Shown here piece by piece: positions 1 to 9,600 of a stretch of 64,000 nt of DNA. The DNA is taken from positions 1-64,000 of the forward strand of contig NZ_JAYFFH010000004.1 of the NCBI RefSeq assembly GCF_036289385.1. The letters run 5' to 3'. Below the pieces are notes generated by a model that saw nothing but the letters and a program-made list of their open reading frames with translations, did no database searches and had not been told where the DNA came from. This DNA comes from Anaerofustis butyriciformans (GTDB lineage: Bacteria; Bacillota; Clostridia; Eubacteriales; Anaerofustaceae). Each line of letters begins with the position of its first letter. Positions within the stretch are counted from its first letter, which is position 1. The position numbers and the translations under genes were made by a program.

Positions 1-88
1 AATCGCTATCGAAGAAGGATTAAGATTCGCTATCAGAGAAGGTGGTAGAACAGTAGGTTCAGGAGTTGTTGCTGAAATTATCGAATAA
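1..88 (+). CDS. tuf: Elongation factor Tu, C-terminal end (partial)
   Basis: Only the last 28 codons are in the window. They read in frame from base 2 to the TAA at 86-88 and give IAIEEGLRFAIREGG followed by RTVGSGVVAEIIE, the highly conserved end of domain 3 of EF-Tu. EF-Tu is the GTPase that carries aminoacyl-tRNA to the ribosome. The gene starts upstream of the window. A strong hairpin with a T-run follows about 20 bases later, so tuf is the last gene of its transcript. The short length is the only reason for doubt; the match to the EF-Tu tail is essentially residue by residue from memory of the family. Confidence 0.93.
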   Translation, partial: IAIEEGLRFAIREGGRTVGSGVVAEIIE

Positions 89-110
89 TTTTAGTAAATG
101 ATAAATAAAA

Positions 111-141
111 AAGAACATCAATAAAGATGTTCTTTTTTTAT
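111..141 (+). terminator. Intrinsic terminator after tuf
   Basis: AAGAACATC and GATGTTCTT form a 9-bp stem around a short A-rich loop, followed by seven Ts. It sits between the convergent ends of tuf and larC and probably serves both strands. Confidence 0.85.
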
Positions 142-1610
142 TTAAAATCAATTTCATCCAAAGTAATATTTTCTCGCTTTGCTATTTCTTTTAAATCTTC
201 AATCTCAGGTTCAACTTTATTTACACCAAATCCTTTTGCAATATTAAATCTTACCATACCATATTTCGTATATATATTTTCAACCTTTTTATCCAAAACA
301 TATCTATCATATTCTTTTCTTCTTATATCAAAGGCCTTAGTATACTTAAATATTTCTTTAACAATAGATTCTTCATCTTCAGGATTTAATATGACTTCCA
401 TTAAGCTTGAATAACCATTTTTCTTATGTATTGGTATAGTATAAACATCTAAAACTCCTGATTGTAATAATCTTTCAAATACAAAATCAATTTCATTTGT
501 GTTCATATCAGATAAATCAACTAAAAGAGAAATAACCTTATCTTCCGGAATTAATTGATTATTATAATCCCCAATAAACACTTCTAAAAAAATATCTTCA
601 TCTTCACCTATCCCATATCCAATATTATTATAAGCTATACTTAAATCATCTATAAACTCATCAGAATAATATTTTATAACCGCAGCAGCTAATGGAGTAA
701 GATTTTTTGTATTTTCTTTTACATGTACAGGAATTCCTTTTAAAATTTCATTCACGATATAATAACTGCTATCTGCATTTTTACTCATATTACTTACTGC
801 AACAGAAGATGATATAACTTTTTTTACATTTAACTTATTTATTAAATATGCTACCCCACATACATAAGTAATATCATAAAAAATCTTATCTTTATGAAAA
901 TGAACTTCACTTACATCAATCCCCTGTACTTTTGCCATAGCTAAAGTAAGAATAGAAAATATATTTTTTATATCTTCTTTTATATTAAAATCTAAATTCG
1001 TCTTATCTATAATATTATTAATTTCATTTAGTAAAATACTATTATGCTCATGTTCTTTTTCATGATTCTTTATCATTTCCTTCAAATAATCATCATAGCC
1101 TATCTCAAAAGCACAAAGACTATCAACTGGAAAATCGTTACTTTCTTCATATTTAACATCCTGCTCTTTTTTTTGAAATTCACTCCTTCCCTTTAAATAA
1201 TCATTATATCCTACCTCGAAAGCATATAGTCCGTCTAAAGGAAAATCCATAATTTCAGAATCTGATTGTTCATTATTCTCATTAGTTACATTATTATTTA
1301 TCATGGCTCTTTCTTTTAAATAATCATCATAACCTACTTCATATGCATATAAACTATCTAAAGGAATATCTTCTTCAATAATATTATTATCTATTTCTTT
1401 TCCTTTATTGTAATTTATATAATCATTACTTACACTTTTAAATACTCTATTATTTATTTTTCTATCTTTAAAAGAAATATTTATATCGCCAATCTCTAAA
1501 TTATTTATTACATTTAAAAATTCTGTTTTATTATCATATAAATCATATAATGCAGACATTATACTTTCGCAGTCTACACCATTAGAACAATTAACATAAA
1601 TTTGTTTCAT
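138..1610 (-). CDS. larC: LarC-type nickel-pincer cofactor protein with a repeat insertion
   Basis: LarC (DUF111 family) inserts nickel into the pyridinium-dithio cofactor of lactate racemase and related enzymes. The middle of the protein has the family signature: a stretch ending in VSEVHFHKDK, then a run like the LarC segment after it (IFYDITYVCGVAYLI). The C-terminal half continues colinearly. The start is the ATG at 1608-1610, because GGGAGG lies just upstream; an in-frame TTG 12 bases earlier has no ribosome binding site. It follows larE by 24 bases, so the two are one unit. Residues 81-177 hold three copies of a roughly 19-residue unit of the form (F/I)PxDxLxAxEVGYxDYLK, where ordinary LarC has only a short His-rich linker. 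No larA or larB is in the window. The family call is firm; the role of the repeats is unknown. Confidence 0.85.
   Translation of the reverse strand: MKQIYVNCSNGVDCESIMSALYDLYDNKTEFLNVINNLEIGDINISFKDRKINNRVFKSVSNDYINYNKGKEIDNNIIEEDIPLDSLYAYEVGYDDYLKERAMINNNVTNENNEQSDSEIMDFPLDGLYAFEVGYNDYLKGRSEFQKKEQDVKYEESNDFPVDSLCAFEIGYDDYLKEMIKNHEKEHEHNSILLNEINNIIDKTNLDFNIKEDIKNIFSILTLAMAKVQGIDVSEVHFHKDKIFYDITYVCGVAYLINKLNVKKVISSSVAVSNMSKNADSSYYIVNEILKGIPVHVKENTKNLTPLAAAVIKYYSDEFIDDLSIAYNNIGYGIGEDEDIFLEVFIGDYNNQLIPEDKVISLLVDLSDMNTNEIDFVFERLLQSGVLDVYTIPIHKKNGYSSLMEVILNPEDEESIVKEIFKYTKAFDIRRKEYDRYVLDKKVENIYTKYGMVRFNIAKGFGVNKVEPEIEDLKEIAKRENITLDEIDFK
1080..1370 (-). repeat. Three-copy internal repeat in LarC
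   Basis: Residues 81-99, 122-140 and 159-177 are near-identical: PLDSLYAYEVGYDDYLK, PLDGLYAFEVGYNDYLK and PVDSLCAFEIGYDDYLK. The spacers between them are acidic and Asn-rich. The repeated core is acidic and aromatic and contains no His. It could be a protein-docking or metal-handling insert; this is inference. Confidence 0.85.
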
Positions 1611-1634
1611 ATTTCCTCCCAATATAAAATCTAT

Positions 1635-2389
1635 CTATTTTTTATTGTTTAAATTTAAGTAAACATTATCAACCATCGGAGACATTGCAATTATGATTTT
1701 ATCTCTATATGCAAAAATATTATCCATATCATCTTTCTTTACCGTTATAACAGCAGTATTATTTGTAACAGATAAATCAAAATCTCTAAAACCTAAAGAA
1801 AAAAGATATGCTTCAGTTTTTTCAATATTGGATAAAAGTTTTTTGTTATTTTTTCACCTTCACATACTCTGGTTGCAAGACAAGAATACGAATTTTTATT
1901 TTCAATATCAAGCCCTTCCTTGAGAGATAGTTGTATTACATCTTTTTGCGTAATACTGCACATTTTTAAAGGTGATAAAATATCCATTTCCTTTAAAGCT
2001 TTTATACCGGGACTGTCATGCTCATCATCGGAAAAGTTAGTACCGTCAATTAATATCTCATATCCGTCTTCTTTTGCCTTCGTTTTTATAAGATTCATAA
2101 AATACTTCTTGCAAAAATAACATCTATTACTACTATTATTTACAATATCAGAATTATCAATAATATTTTGTGCAATTATCTTTAAATCTGCATCAACCTT
2201 TTTTGCAAATCTTAGACAATCTTTCATTGCAAAATTAGGCTGGAATTCTGTTTTAACAAAATACGCCGTTACATCTACATTATATTTTTTTGCCATATAT
2301 AAAAGATATGAAGAGTCTATTCCTCCACTATATGCAAGAGCAACTTTCTTATATTTCATAAAGAATTCTTCTAATGTCATAATCTTCAT
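1635..2389 (-). pseudogene. larE: LarE-type sulfur transferase, broken by a one-base frameshift
   Basis: LarE adds sulfur to the nickel-pincer cofactor precursor. The PP-loop SGGIDSS is at residues 21-27. CYFC (Cys90, Cys93) and SCLATR (Cys170) give the three cysteines known from the LarE class that holds a [4Fe-4S] cluster, as opposed to the single-Cys sacrificial class. The frame runs to codon 184, then meets a premature stop at 1793-1795. Reading one base back from 1838-1844 restores a normal tail (KLLSNIEKTEAYLFSLGF onwards) to a TAG at 1635-1637, right before larC. So either one A was lost from an A-run (sequencing or real mutation) or the ribosome shifts there: the site reads A AAA AAC, a classic -1 slippery heptamer in the right frame. 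The start may be the second ATG (2380), which has better spacing from AGGAG. Confidence 0.85.
1838..1844 (-). other. Slippery heptamer at the larE frame break
   Basis: On the minus strand the bases read A AAA AAC in the zero frame (codons 183-184). A -1 slip gives AAA AAA then CTT, which enters the frame coding the missing LarE tail. I did not find an obvious strong stem or Shine-Dalgarno stimulator next to it. Confidence 0.6.
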
Positions 2390-2449
2390 CTCCTAAGATA
2401 TTTGTTTACATTATAATACAAACCAACATAATTTAAAATATATATTAAA

Positions 2450-2479
2450 TATAAAAAACGGGAGGCTTATTACCTCCCG
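2450..2479 (-). terminator. Terminator of the M23 peptidase operon
   Basis: CGGGAGG and CCTCCCG pair around a 7-base loop and are followed on the minus strand by six Ts. It lies just past the stop codon of the small membrane protein gene at 2483. Confidence 0.85.
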
Positions 2480-2482
2480 ATT

Positions 2483-2839
2483 TTATTCCTCTTTATCTAT
2501 TATTTCAGCTTCTACTTCAATTACTTCATTTTCATTTATATCAACTAAATTATTATTTTGATTTTTTTTGTATTCCTCGTGTTCTTGCTTTCTTAAGTCA
2601 TATTTTTTCTTTTTTATATAAATATAAATAGCAAGTGCCACAATACCAGGAGAAACCCACTGCATAAAAGTATTTACTTTTAATAGTGTATCTCCACCGG
2701 CTAATAAACTCATAACAAGAGCAATAAGAATAAATATTCCTGGAATTATTAATCCCATGTGAATATTATCTTTTCTACAAAGAACTACTTGAATCGATAC
2801 CGCAACGACTAAACATGCAATAATTATTATAGTACTCAT
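2483..2839 (-). CDS. Small membrane protein of unknown function
   Basis: I do not recognise the family. The 118-residue product starts with a hydrophobic helix (MSTIIIIACLVVAV), has two or three further membrane helices to about residue 75, then a basic stretch (KKKKYDLRKQ) and a long acidic, Asn/Glu-rich cytoplasmic tail ending in EIIDKEE. The start is taken at 2839 because GGGGGA lies 8 bases upstream; the longer reading frame would begin inside the end of the M23 peptidase gene and lacks a site. It sits immediately downstream of that peptidase gene and before a terminator, so the two are cotranscribed. Confidence 0.7.
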   Translation of the reverse strand: MSTIIIIACLVVAVSIQVVLCRKDNIHMGLIIPGIFILIALVMSLLAGGDTLLKVNTFMQWVSPGIVALAIYIYIKKKKYDLRKQEHEEYKKNQNNNLVDINENEVIEVEAEIIDKEE

Positions 2840-2855
2840 TACAATTTTCCCCCAA

Positions 2856-4529
2856 TTATTCTTGTAAGGCATTTACATAAAGTCCGTTTCTTAAATAATC
2901 AAAATAATTTAATATAACTTGTTGAACTCCATTATACTGAATTTCAAAGTGACAATGTGGACCTGTTGAGTTTCCTGTACTTCCCATAAGAGCAATTTTT
3001 TCACCTTGTTGAACTTTTTGTCCGACAGTAACTAAAATTGAAGAGTTATGACCATATCTTGTTAAATATCCATTACCATGATCAATATCTACACAGTTAC
3101 CATATCCTGCATACCATCCTGCTCTAACAACGATACCTGTATCAGATGCATAAATAGGTGTTCCTGTAGGATTTGCAATATCAACAGCTTTATATCCCGC
3201 ATGAGACCCTGCTTTATTTAAAGCAGATATTGTACCACTTGCAGGCATAATAAATGTGCCGCTACTTGTTGTCGGAGGAAGTGGTTTTGAACCTCTTGCT
3301 ACAATTTTTGGAGTATAATCTTCAATTATTTCCTCACTTTGAACATCACTTTCAACAACTTCTCCATTTTCGTATGTATTTACTGCCGTTACTTTCTTTT
3401 CTCCGTCTTTACCTTCTTGTGTAACTTTTGTTGTTCCGACATAAACACTTGAATCGTCTTTATATATTGTCTTATAATCAACATCTTCTTTATAAGTTAC
3501 TTGTTTTACAGTTGTTATTGTTATAGAAGGTTTTGAATCTATTTCTTCTGTAGCAAAATCATCTGCCCTAAAATTAAGAGCACTTACAAGGTTTGTACCT
3601 TCTTTTGCCTTATCAATTTCATTTAAAATATTACTATTATCATTATTTACAACTTTATCGTCTGAAGTATCATTTAAGTATTCTATTGCATCATTAACTT
3701 CCATTGCAGAATCAATTGAAATAAGTTTTTCTTTATATTCCAAATCTTCTTTTACTTCACTGCTTTTGATTACTTTTTCATTTTCATTCTCTTCTTCATA
3801 AATGCTTCCTATATTTGAAATAACAGTTTTTGCATCTTGAGTTGAGGCAACTCTAACGGCTTCTTCTCCATTTACCGTAATTACTGCACCTTTACAAAAA
3901 AGAGGTAAGTTCATATTATATATTGCATTTTCACAATCATCACTATCTAAAATATCATTTGGATTTTCAATAGGTACTTTTTGATAACTTATAGATTTTT
4001 CATAGAATACATTTGAACTTCCATACCATTTCGTAAGGTTTGCATCTACATTTGTTAGAGCCTGTTCAAAATCTTCAACATTTTTTACAACCCCTATTTT
4101 AGTACCATTAAATACAACTTCATAAGCAAACAAATTATTGTAAGTAAATACACCAACACCTATAATAATTAGTACAAAAAATCCAACAACAACATTAAAA
4201 AAGTGGCTTTTAGCATAAACTCTAAAATCTCTAAAACCAAATTTTATTTTTTTAATGTAATATTTAATGCTTAAAATTAAATCCGACAAATCTTCTTTTA
4301 TTTCATTAATTTGTCTATTTAGCCAACTATCTTGATACTTCTCTCTTATTTTTGAAGGCTTCTTTTCTACTTTTTTACCGCCTGCAATTTTTTTAAATAT
4401 ATTTTCTTTTTTATGTATATAAGTTGATTCTTCAGCTATATGATATTTATTTTCTCTTTTTACAATTTGTCTGTAGACTTTATTAAGTTCTTGTTCCTCA
4501 TTTCGTCTACTAACCCATTTCAATTTCAT
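2856..4529 (-). CDS. Membrane-anchored G5 / M23-type cell-wall peptidase
   Basis: The 557-residue protein has a basic N-terminal cytoplasmic part, one membrane helix near residues 112-132 (FNVVVGFFVLIIIGVGVF), a long extracellular linker, a G5-like domain around residues 340-420 (ITTVKQVTYKEDVDYKTI...GKDGEKKVTAVNTYENGEVV) and a C-terminal peptidase M23 (LytM/lysostaphin-like) domain from about 432. M23 enzymes are zinc endopeptidases that cut peptidoglycan cross-bridges. GPHCHFEI (His525, His527), YGHNS (His494) and VDIA (Asp450) fit the fold. The first zinc-ligand His of the HxxxD motif is Tyr446 here, with a His three residues earlier (His443). The enzyme may use the shifted His or may be a non-catalytic scaffold. 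It is expressed divergently from veg. Confidence 0.85.
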   Translation of the reverse strand: MKLKWVSRRNEEQELNKVYRQIVKRENKYHIAEESTYIHKKENIFKKIAGGKKVEKKPSKIREKYQDSWLNRQINEIKEDLSDLILSIKYYIKKIKFGFRDFRVYAKSHFFNVVVGFFVLIIIGVGVFTYNNLFAYEVVFNGTKIGVVKNVEDFEQALTNVDANLTKWYGSSNVFYEKSISYQKVPIENPNDILDSDDCENAIYNMNLPLFCKGAVITVNGEEAVRVASTQDAKTVISNIGSIYEEENENEKVIKSSEVKEDLEYKEKLISIDSAMEVNDAIEYLNDTSDDKVVNNDNSNILNEIDKAKEGTNLVSALNFRADDFATEEIDSKPSITITTVKQVTYKEDVDYKTIYKDDSSVYVGTTKVTQEGKDGEKKVTAVNTYENGEVVESDVQSEEIIEDYTPKIVARGSKPLPPTTSSGTFIMPASGTISALNKAGSHAGYKAVDIANPTGTPIYASDTGIVVRAGWYAGYGNCVDIDHGNGYLTRYGHNSSILVTVGQKVQQGEKIALMGSTGNSTGPHCHFEIQYNGVQQVILNYFDYLRNGLYVNALQE

Positions 4530-4719
4530 GAATAAACATGACCTCCCTGTGTTTTAACTCTTTATAGTTAATATCTACACGTATTAAAAGTTTACCATAT
4601 TAGTAAAAAAAAATAAAGAATATTACTTTAATTTTAATGATACTTTGTGGAAATAAAAGAAAAAAATGGTTAAAACAAAGTGAAAAAGTCAATAATAATT
4701 TATATAAAAGGAGGTTTAG

Positions 4720-4974
4720 ATGAAGCTACCAAAATATTCTTATTCATATGCAAAAAATCTTATAAAAAACAATATAGGTGAAGATGTTGATTTTATAAGG
4801 AAAGAATCCAGAGGGAAAATAATAAAACAAAAAGGAACAATAGAAAATGCTTATCAAAATATTTTTACTATTTCTACAATCTCAAATAACAAACAAAACA
4901 CGCTTACTTTTTCTTACTGTGATATAATAAACCATTCCATTATTTTAAACATAAATAAGAGAAAGTTAATATAA
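4720..4974 (+). CDS. veg: Veg family protein
   Basis: The 84-residue product matches the Veg (DUF1021) family in length and layout: IGEDVDFIRKESRGKIIKQKG, then a segment like the family's YPNIF (YQNIFTI) and a closing LTFSYCDIINHSI. In Bacillus subtilis Veg promotes biofilm matrix production and is placed near the start of many Bacillota chromosomes; its biochemical role is not settled. A clean AAAGGAGG lies 8 bases before the ATG. It is divergent from the M23 peptidase gene and followed closely by the HAD phosphatase. Confidence 0.85.
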   Translation: MKLPKYSYSYAKNLIKNNIGEDVDFIRKESRGKIIKQKGTIENAYQNIFTISTISNNKQNTLTFSYCDIINHSIILNINKRKLI

Positions 4975-5046
4975 ATGTAATTTAACTTTTATAATATTGT
5001 GATATAATAAACTAAAATACAATAAGATTTGGAAAAGGAAACACAA

Positions 5047-5679
5047 ATGAGTTATAAATGTGTCATTTTTGACTTTGATGGAACATTAGCTAATACAGAG
5101 AATGTAATATTTGTTGTATACAATCAAATTGCAAGAAAATACGGTTATAAAGAAATTACACATGAGTATATTGACGAATTAAAAAGACAGCCAATTCACA
5201 ATATTGCAAAAGACCTTGGAGTTCCATATTTAAAAATTTTTTCACTAATGAAAAAAGGTCAGAAACTTATGAAAGAACATCATAAATCTATGGACCCATA
5301 TGAAGAAGATATAAAAGATATTTTAATAAATTTAAAAAGCAATTTAAAATATATGGGAATTATATCTTCAAACACGAAAAAAAATATAAATAATTTTCTT
5401 AAAAACGAGAATATAAATAATATGGATTTTATTATTTCTTCACCTTTATTCTCAAAGGAAATTAAAATAAATAAAATCAAGAAAAAACTAAAATTAGAAG
5501 ATGATGAAATTTTATATGTAGGTGATGAAGTAAGGGATATTGTTTCTGCTCATAAAGCAAATATTAAAGTTGCAAGCGTAACATACGGATATAACACAAA
5601 AGAATACTTATCTACAGAAAACCCTAATTATTTTATTGACAGCCTTAAAGAACTTTTGGATATAGTAAAAAACAGCTAA
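5047..5679 (+). CDS. HAD-family phosphatase (phosphoglycolate phosphatase-like)
   Basis: A haloacid-dehalogenase-type hydrolase of 210 residues. Motif I is FDFDGTLANT near the N-terminus (the first Asp is the nucleophile), motif II is the Ser of GIISSNT, motif III a Lys in the EIKINKIKKK segment, and motif IV VGDEVRDIVSA. A cap domain lies between motifs I and II, as in the PGP/Gph subgroup. The substrate cannot be told from sequence. The start is taken at the ATG at 5047, which has AAGGA 7-8 bases upstream; a TTG 18 bases earlier is less likely. The stop codon lies inside the stem of the terminator that follows. Confidence 0.85.
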   Translation: MSYKCVIFDFDGTLANTENVIFVVYNQIARKYGYKEITHEYIDELKRQPIHNIAKDLGVPYLKIFSLMKKGQKLMKEHHKSMDPYEEDIKDILINLKSNLKYMGIISSNTKKNINNFLKNENINNMDFIISSPLFSKEIKINKIKKKLKLEDDEILYVGDEVRDIVSAHKANIKVASVTYGYNTKEYLSTENPNYFIDSLKELLDIVKNS

Positions 5680-5694
5680 TAAAGCTGTTTTTTT
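5671..5694. terminator. Bidirectional terminator between HAD and WYL genes
   Basis: AACAGCT and AGCTGTT pair with A-runs and T-runs on both sides. It overlaps the stop codon of the HAD gene and abuts the stop codon of the convergent WYL regulator. Confidence 0.85.
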
Positions 5695-6595
5695 ATGTTT
5701 CCATAGAATAATTATCTTTTATTTTATTTAACATACAAAGGAAATCTTCACGTAGTTTTGTTGGATAAATAAGTTTCGCTTTATCTGCAAAAGTAAGCAG
5801 CCATGAAAACAAATAATCTTTATCATGAAAAGTATATTCAAAAATTAACTTATCATCTAAAAAGTGCATATAACTTCCTTGTCCAAATTCATTTAACAAT
5901 CTGTATTCCACACTTTTATCAAATAATATTGCTACATTAATACCTTTTCTATTTTTAAATATTTTGTCTATTTCTTTCTTTTCGTCTATGTCTTTTTTCT
6001 TCTTAAAAAAACATTCAACTTGATTTAAATTTAATATTTTATCTATATTATATACATTAAATTTTTCTTCATTCTCACAATATCCATATAAATACCAAGA
6101 ATAACATCTAAAAGAAAGACTATAAGGATGAACTTTAATATTTATCTTTCCTTTTTTTGAAAAATAATCAAAATTAATAACTTTATTTTTTGAAATTGAA
6201 TCATTTATTTTATCTATTTTCTCAGATAAAGAATTATTAAAATAATTTGATAAATTTATATTATTTTCACTACCTGGATGTTCTTTAAACTTATCAAGTA
6301 AAATTTTATATCTGACATTGTTTGTCATGTTATCAAGACTCCTAAGTCCTGAGTATATCGTATCGGCATTATCTGTATTTAAAATATTATTTTGAGTTTT
6401 ATATTCTTTATCTATCATTACTCCACCGTTTTTTCCTTTAACGGTATTAATAGGAATTCCTGCATTAGATAACTCCAGTATATCTCTATTTATTGTTCTA
6501 ATTGAAACATTTAATTTTTTTGCCAAAGATGATACTGTTACCTTATCTTCTTCAAGCAAGGTTATAACAATAGTAACAAGTCTGTCTATTTTCAT
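5693..6595 (-). CDS. HTH/WYL-domain transcriptional regulator
   Basis: A YafY-type regulator of 300 residues. Residues 1-60 form a winged helix-turn-helix of the HTH_11 (DeoR-like) type with the recognition segment VSIRTINRDILELSNAGIP. The C-terminal part carries a WYL domain near residue 165 (YSWYLYGYCENEEKFNVYNI), which in other members binds nucleic acid or small ligands. No target gene is evident beside it; it lies convergent to the HAD gene and upstream of nothing on its own strand. Confidence 0.88.
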   Translation of the reverse strand: MKIDRLVTIVITLLEEDKVTVSSLAKKLNVSIRTINRDILELSNAGIPINTVKGKNGGVMIDKEYKTQNNILNTDNADTIYSGLRSLDNMTNNVRYKILLDKFKEHPGSENNINLSNYFNNSLSEKIDKINDSISKNKVINFDYFSKKGKINIKVHPYSLSFRCYSWYLYGYCENEEKFNVYNIDKILNLNQVECFFKKKKDIDEKKEIDKIFKNRKGINVAILFDKSVEYRLLNEFGQGSYMHFLDDKLIFEYTFHDKDYLFSWLLTFADKAKLIYPTKLREDFLCMLNKIKDNYSMET

Positions 6596-6649
6596 AAATG
6601 TAATATTACCTCTTTTATGTTTACTTTATATTATGATACTACAAAAATA

Positions 6650-6684
6650 TAAAAAAACAAAAGGAGGCAAGCCTCCTTTTGTAT
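6650..6684 (-). terminator. Terminator of the adhesin operon
   Basis: On the minus strand ACAAAAGGAGGC and GCCTCCTTTTGT form a 12-bp stem with a 2-base loop, followed by a T-run. It lies 7 bases past the stop of the giant surface protein. Confidence 0.9.
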
Positions 6685-6690
6685 AAAATA

Positions 6691-9600
6691 TTATCTATTT
6701 ATTTTTAGATGTTTTATAGCAAATACTAGTAGTCCAATTGAAGATAATAAGATACTAATCCATAAAATTACATTATTTCCATCAGATGTGCCTGCACTAC
6801 CACCATATTTATCATGATTACTAATAACAGTATTTGTAAATATTGGTGAATCTCCCACAAATGATACCTTAGCAACTAAATTTCCTTTCTTATCATCTGT
6901 TACAGTTACTTTTATTTTATAAATATTTTTATCGTATGATATATTTTTATCATTTCCCTTTACTTCTTCTAATGTATAAATATACTCTCCGATAGTTGTA
7001 AATTTCAATTTATCAAAATTTATGCTTCCATCTGCTTTATTGGTAACTTTTGAAATAATTTTTCCATTTTCATCCTTCAGAACAAATGTAAACATTCCTT
7101 CTTTTAATTGTCCATCTTTAAGTATTTTTAAACTACTTATACTAACATCAGTAGGTTTAGGTTGATATTTATTTATAAAACTTATACTGCTAACTTCTTT
7201 TCCGTCAAGTGTAATTTTACTAATTTTAGCCGTTAATTTTCCGCTTCCATCATCTGTTACGATAATTTCAACAACATATGTTTTTTTATCATATGTTATT
7301 CCACCTAATCCATTTGATTTTTCGGTAATAGTATATTTATAAGTTCCTTCTTTTTCAAATACTAAATCTTTAAATATAATATTTCCGTCTTTATCATTTT
7401 TCCCTGTGCTGACAACTTTTCCAGATTCATCTCTTACTTCAAACTCAAACTCATTACCATTTAAGTCTCTTCCATCAAGAATCTTAGTTCCGATAAAGCC
7501 GTCATCTTCATCTATTATATCTTCTTCTGGCACATACTTGTTATTAAATACTATTCCAGAAACAATATTGCCTTCTTTTTCATATTTGACATCAACCTTA
7601 AGCTCTCCATCTACTTCAGTAACGGTTACTATAACTTTATAAATTGTCTTATCATATATTATACCGTTATTGCTGTCTGTAATAACTTCTTTTATTTCAT
7701 ATTCATATACACCAGGAGCAGTAAAGTTTATGCTGCCAAAATCAAAACTTCCGTCTTTATTATTAGTTATTTGAGAATTTGGAGGCATTGGAGCAGAATC
7801 TTTTCCTTCCAATACAAAAGTAAATTCTCCTTCAGCAAGATCTTTTCCGGATAAAGTCTTTATTCCATTTATATCAACTGTTATATCTTTTGTTCCAGGT
7901 TGATATATATTTTCAAATACAATATCAGATTCTTGTCCGTTTTTTGTAATTGTTTTACTACACTCTAATTTTCCAGTATCTTTATTATAATATACTTTAT
8001 ATACAATTACATATATACTATCATCATAATCAAAACCAGGTTTTGCATCAGATGTATTTTCTCTTACTACATATGTATATGTACCAGGTTTTGTGAAAGT
8101 GATTTCTGGGAATAAAATACTTCCATCAGCTGCATTTTTCACTTCAATCTTATCTTTTGGCCAGTCTGATATTTCATTATTATTTTCATCTATTGCAGAT
8201 ACGCAATACATATAGAATGTAAAATCTCCACTGCCAAGATTATAGTCTCCACTGTTAGAAGTTACTGTTTTTTCTCCAGTAATATCTCCTCCACTTACAC
8301 TGTCATCTTCATCTCCTTGTTCATAGATATTTTCAAAGATGATAGAATCTGTTTCTTTTCCATCAACGGTTATTGTCCTTGTTACATCAAGTTTTCCAGT
8401 TTCATTATTGTTTACAACTGTATAAGTTACAATATAAACTCTACCATCATATGTATATCCATCTCTACCTTCAATTTTTTCAGTTATTTTATATTTATAA
8501 ACACCAGGAGTATCAAATGTAATATTTCCGAAATTGAAAGTTCCGTCCTTATTATTTGTTACTTCTTTAAATGGAGGTTCTGGAGCACCCTCTAAAGCTT
8601 CAACAATAAATGTAAATTCTCCTCCTTGAAGAGTTTTACCAATTAAAACTTTTTCTCCTCCTAATACTGTATCAGGATCGTCTCCTGTATTACCTTCACT
8701 AGGTTTATAAACATTTACGAAAGTATTGCTTCCCGTTTGTACAGTTTCTTTAACTACAGCTGATAAATTTCCATCAATATCTTCAACTACTTCTACTGTA
8801 ATATAGTAAGCATGTTCATCATATGATACACCAGGAATATTGCCTTTTTCTTCTGTTATTTTAAATGTATATATTCCTGCTTTTTTAAATTGTAACTTAC
8901 CAAACAATGCTTCATGATTAGCTGTATCTTTATTAATTGTTACAGTCGCAGTTTCACCTTTACCAGGTAAAATAATATGCTTATCTTTTATTGCTTTAAC
9001 TGTTGTTGTGTCTCCGCCTTCAAGTTTAAATGTAAATACATCACTATCAAGCCATTTATCATCTTCTCTGCCAGTAAATGATTTTACAACTTTGAATTCA
9101 GTATCGTCTTCAACTATTACAACAGATTCATACTTATTTTCAAAATATAATTCATCACTAGAAGATTCTACTTGTGCAGTTAAATTACCATTATTATCAT
9201 CTGTTACTACTACTGTTATTATTTTTTCGCTTGTATCATATGTAATTTTATCTTTATTAGGTGAATCTTCAGTAACACCGTCTGGTAATACTTCTTTTAC
9301 AACAAATTTATATGTACCAGCTTTTTTAAATTGAATTGCTCCGAATAAAGCTTCTTTTAGTGGGGTATCTTTATCTATTGTTATGCCACCTGCATTACTT
9401 GGTAAAACAACATCCCCGTTTATAACAGCTTGTTTTGTTATGTCGTCATAAGCTCCTAATGTAAATGTAAATACATCACCTTCAAGCCATTCATCTCCAG
9501 GTCTACCTGTAAAGCTTTTTGTTACTTTTAAAGTTTCATCTCCAGGAGAACCTATGCTTGTTTCCCCATGATCATATACATTTGTGAATGTTAAATTATC

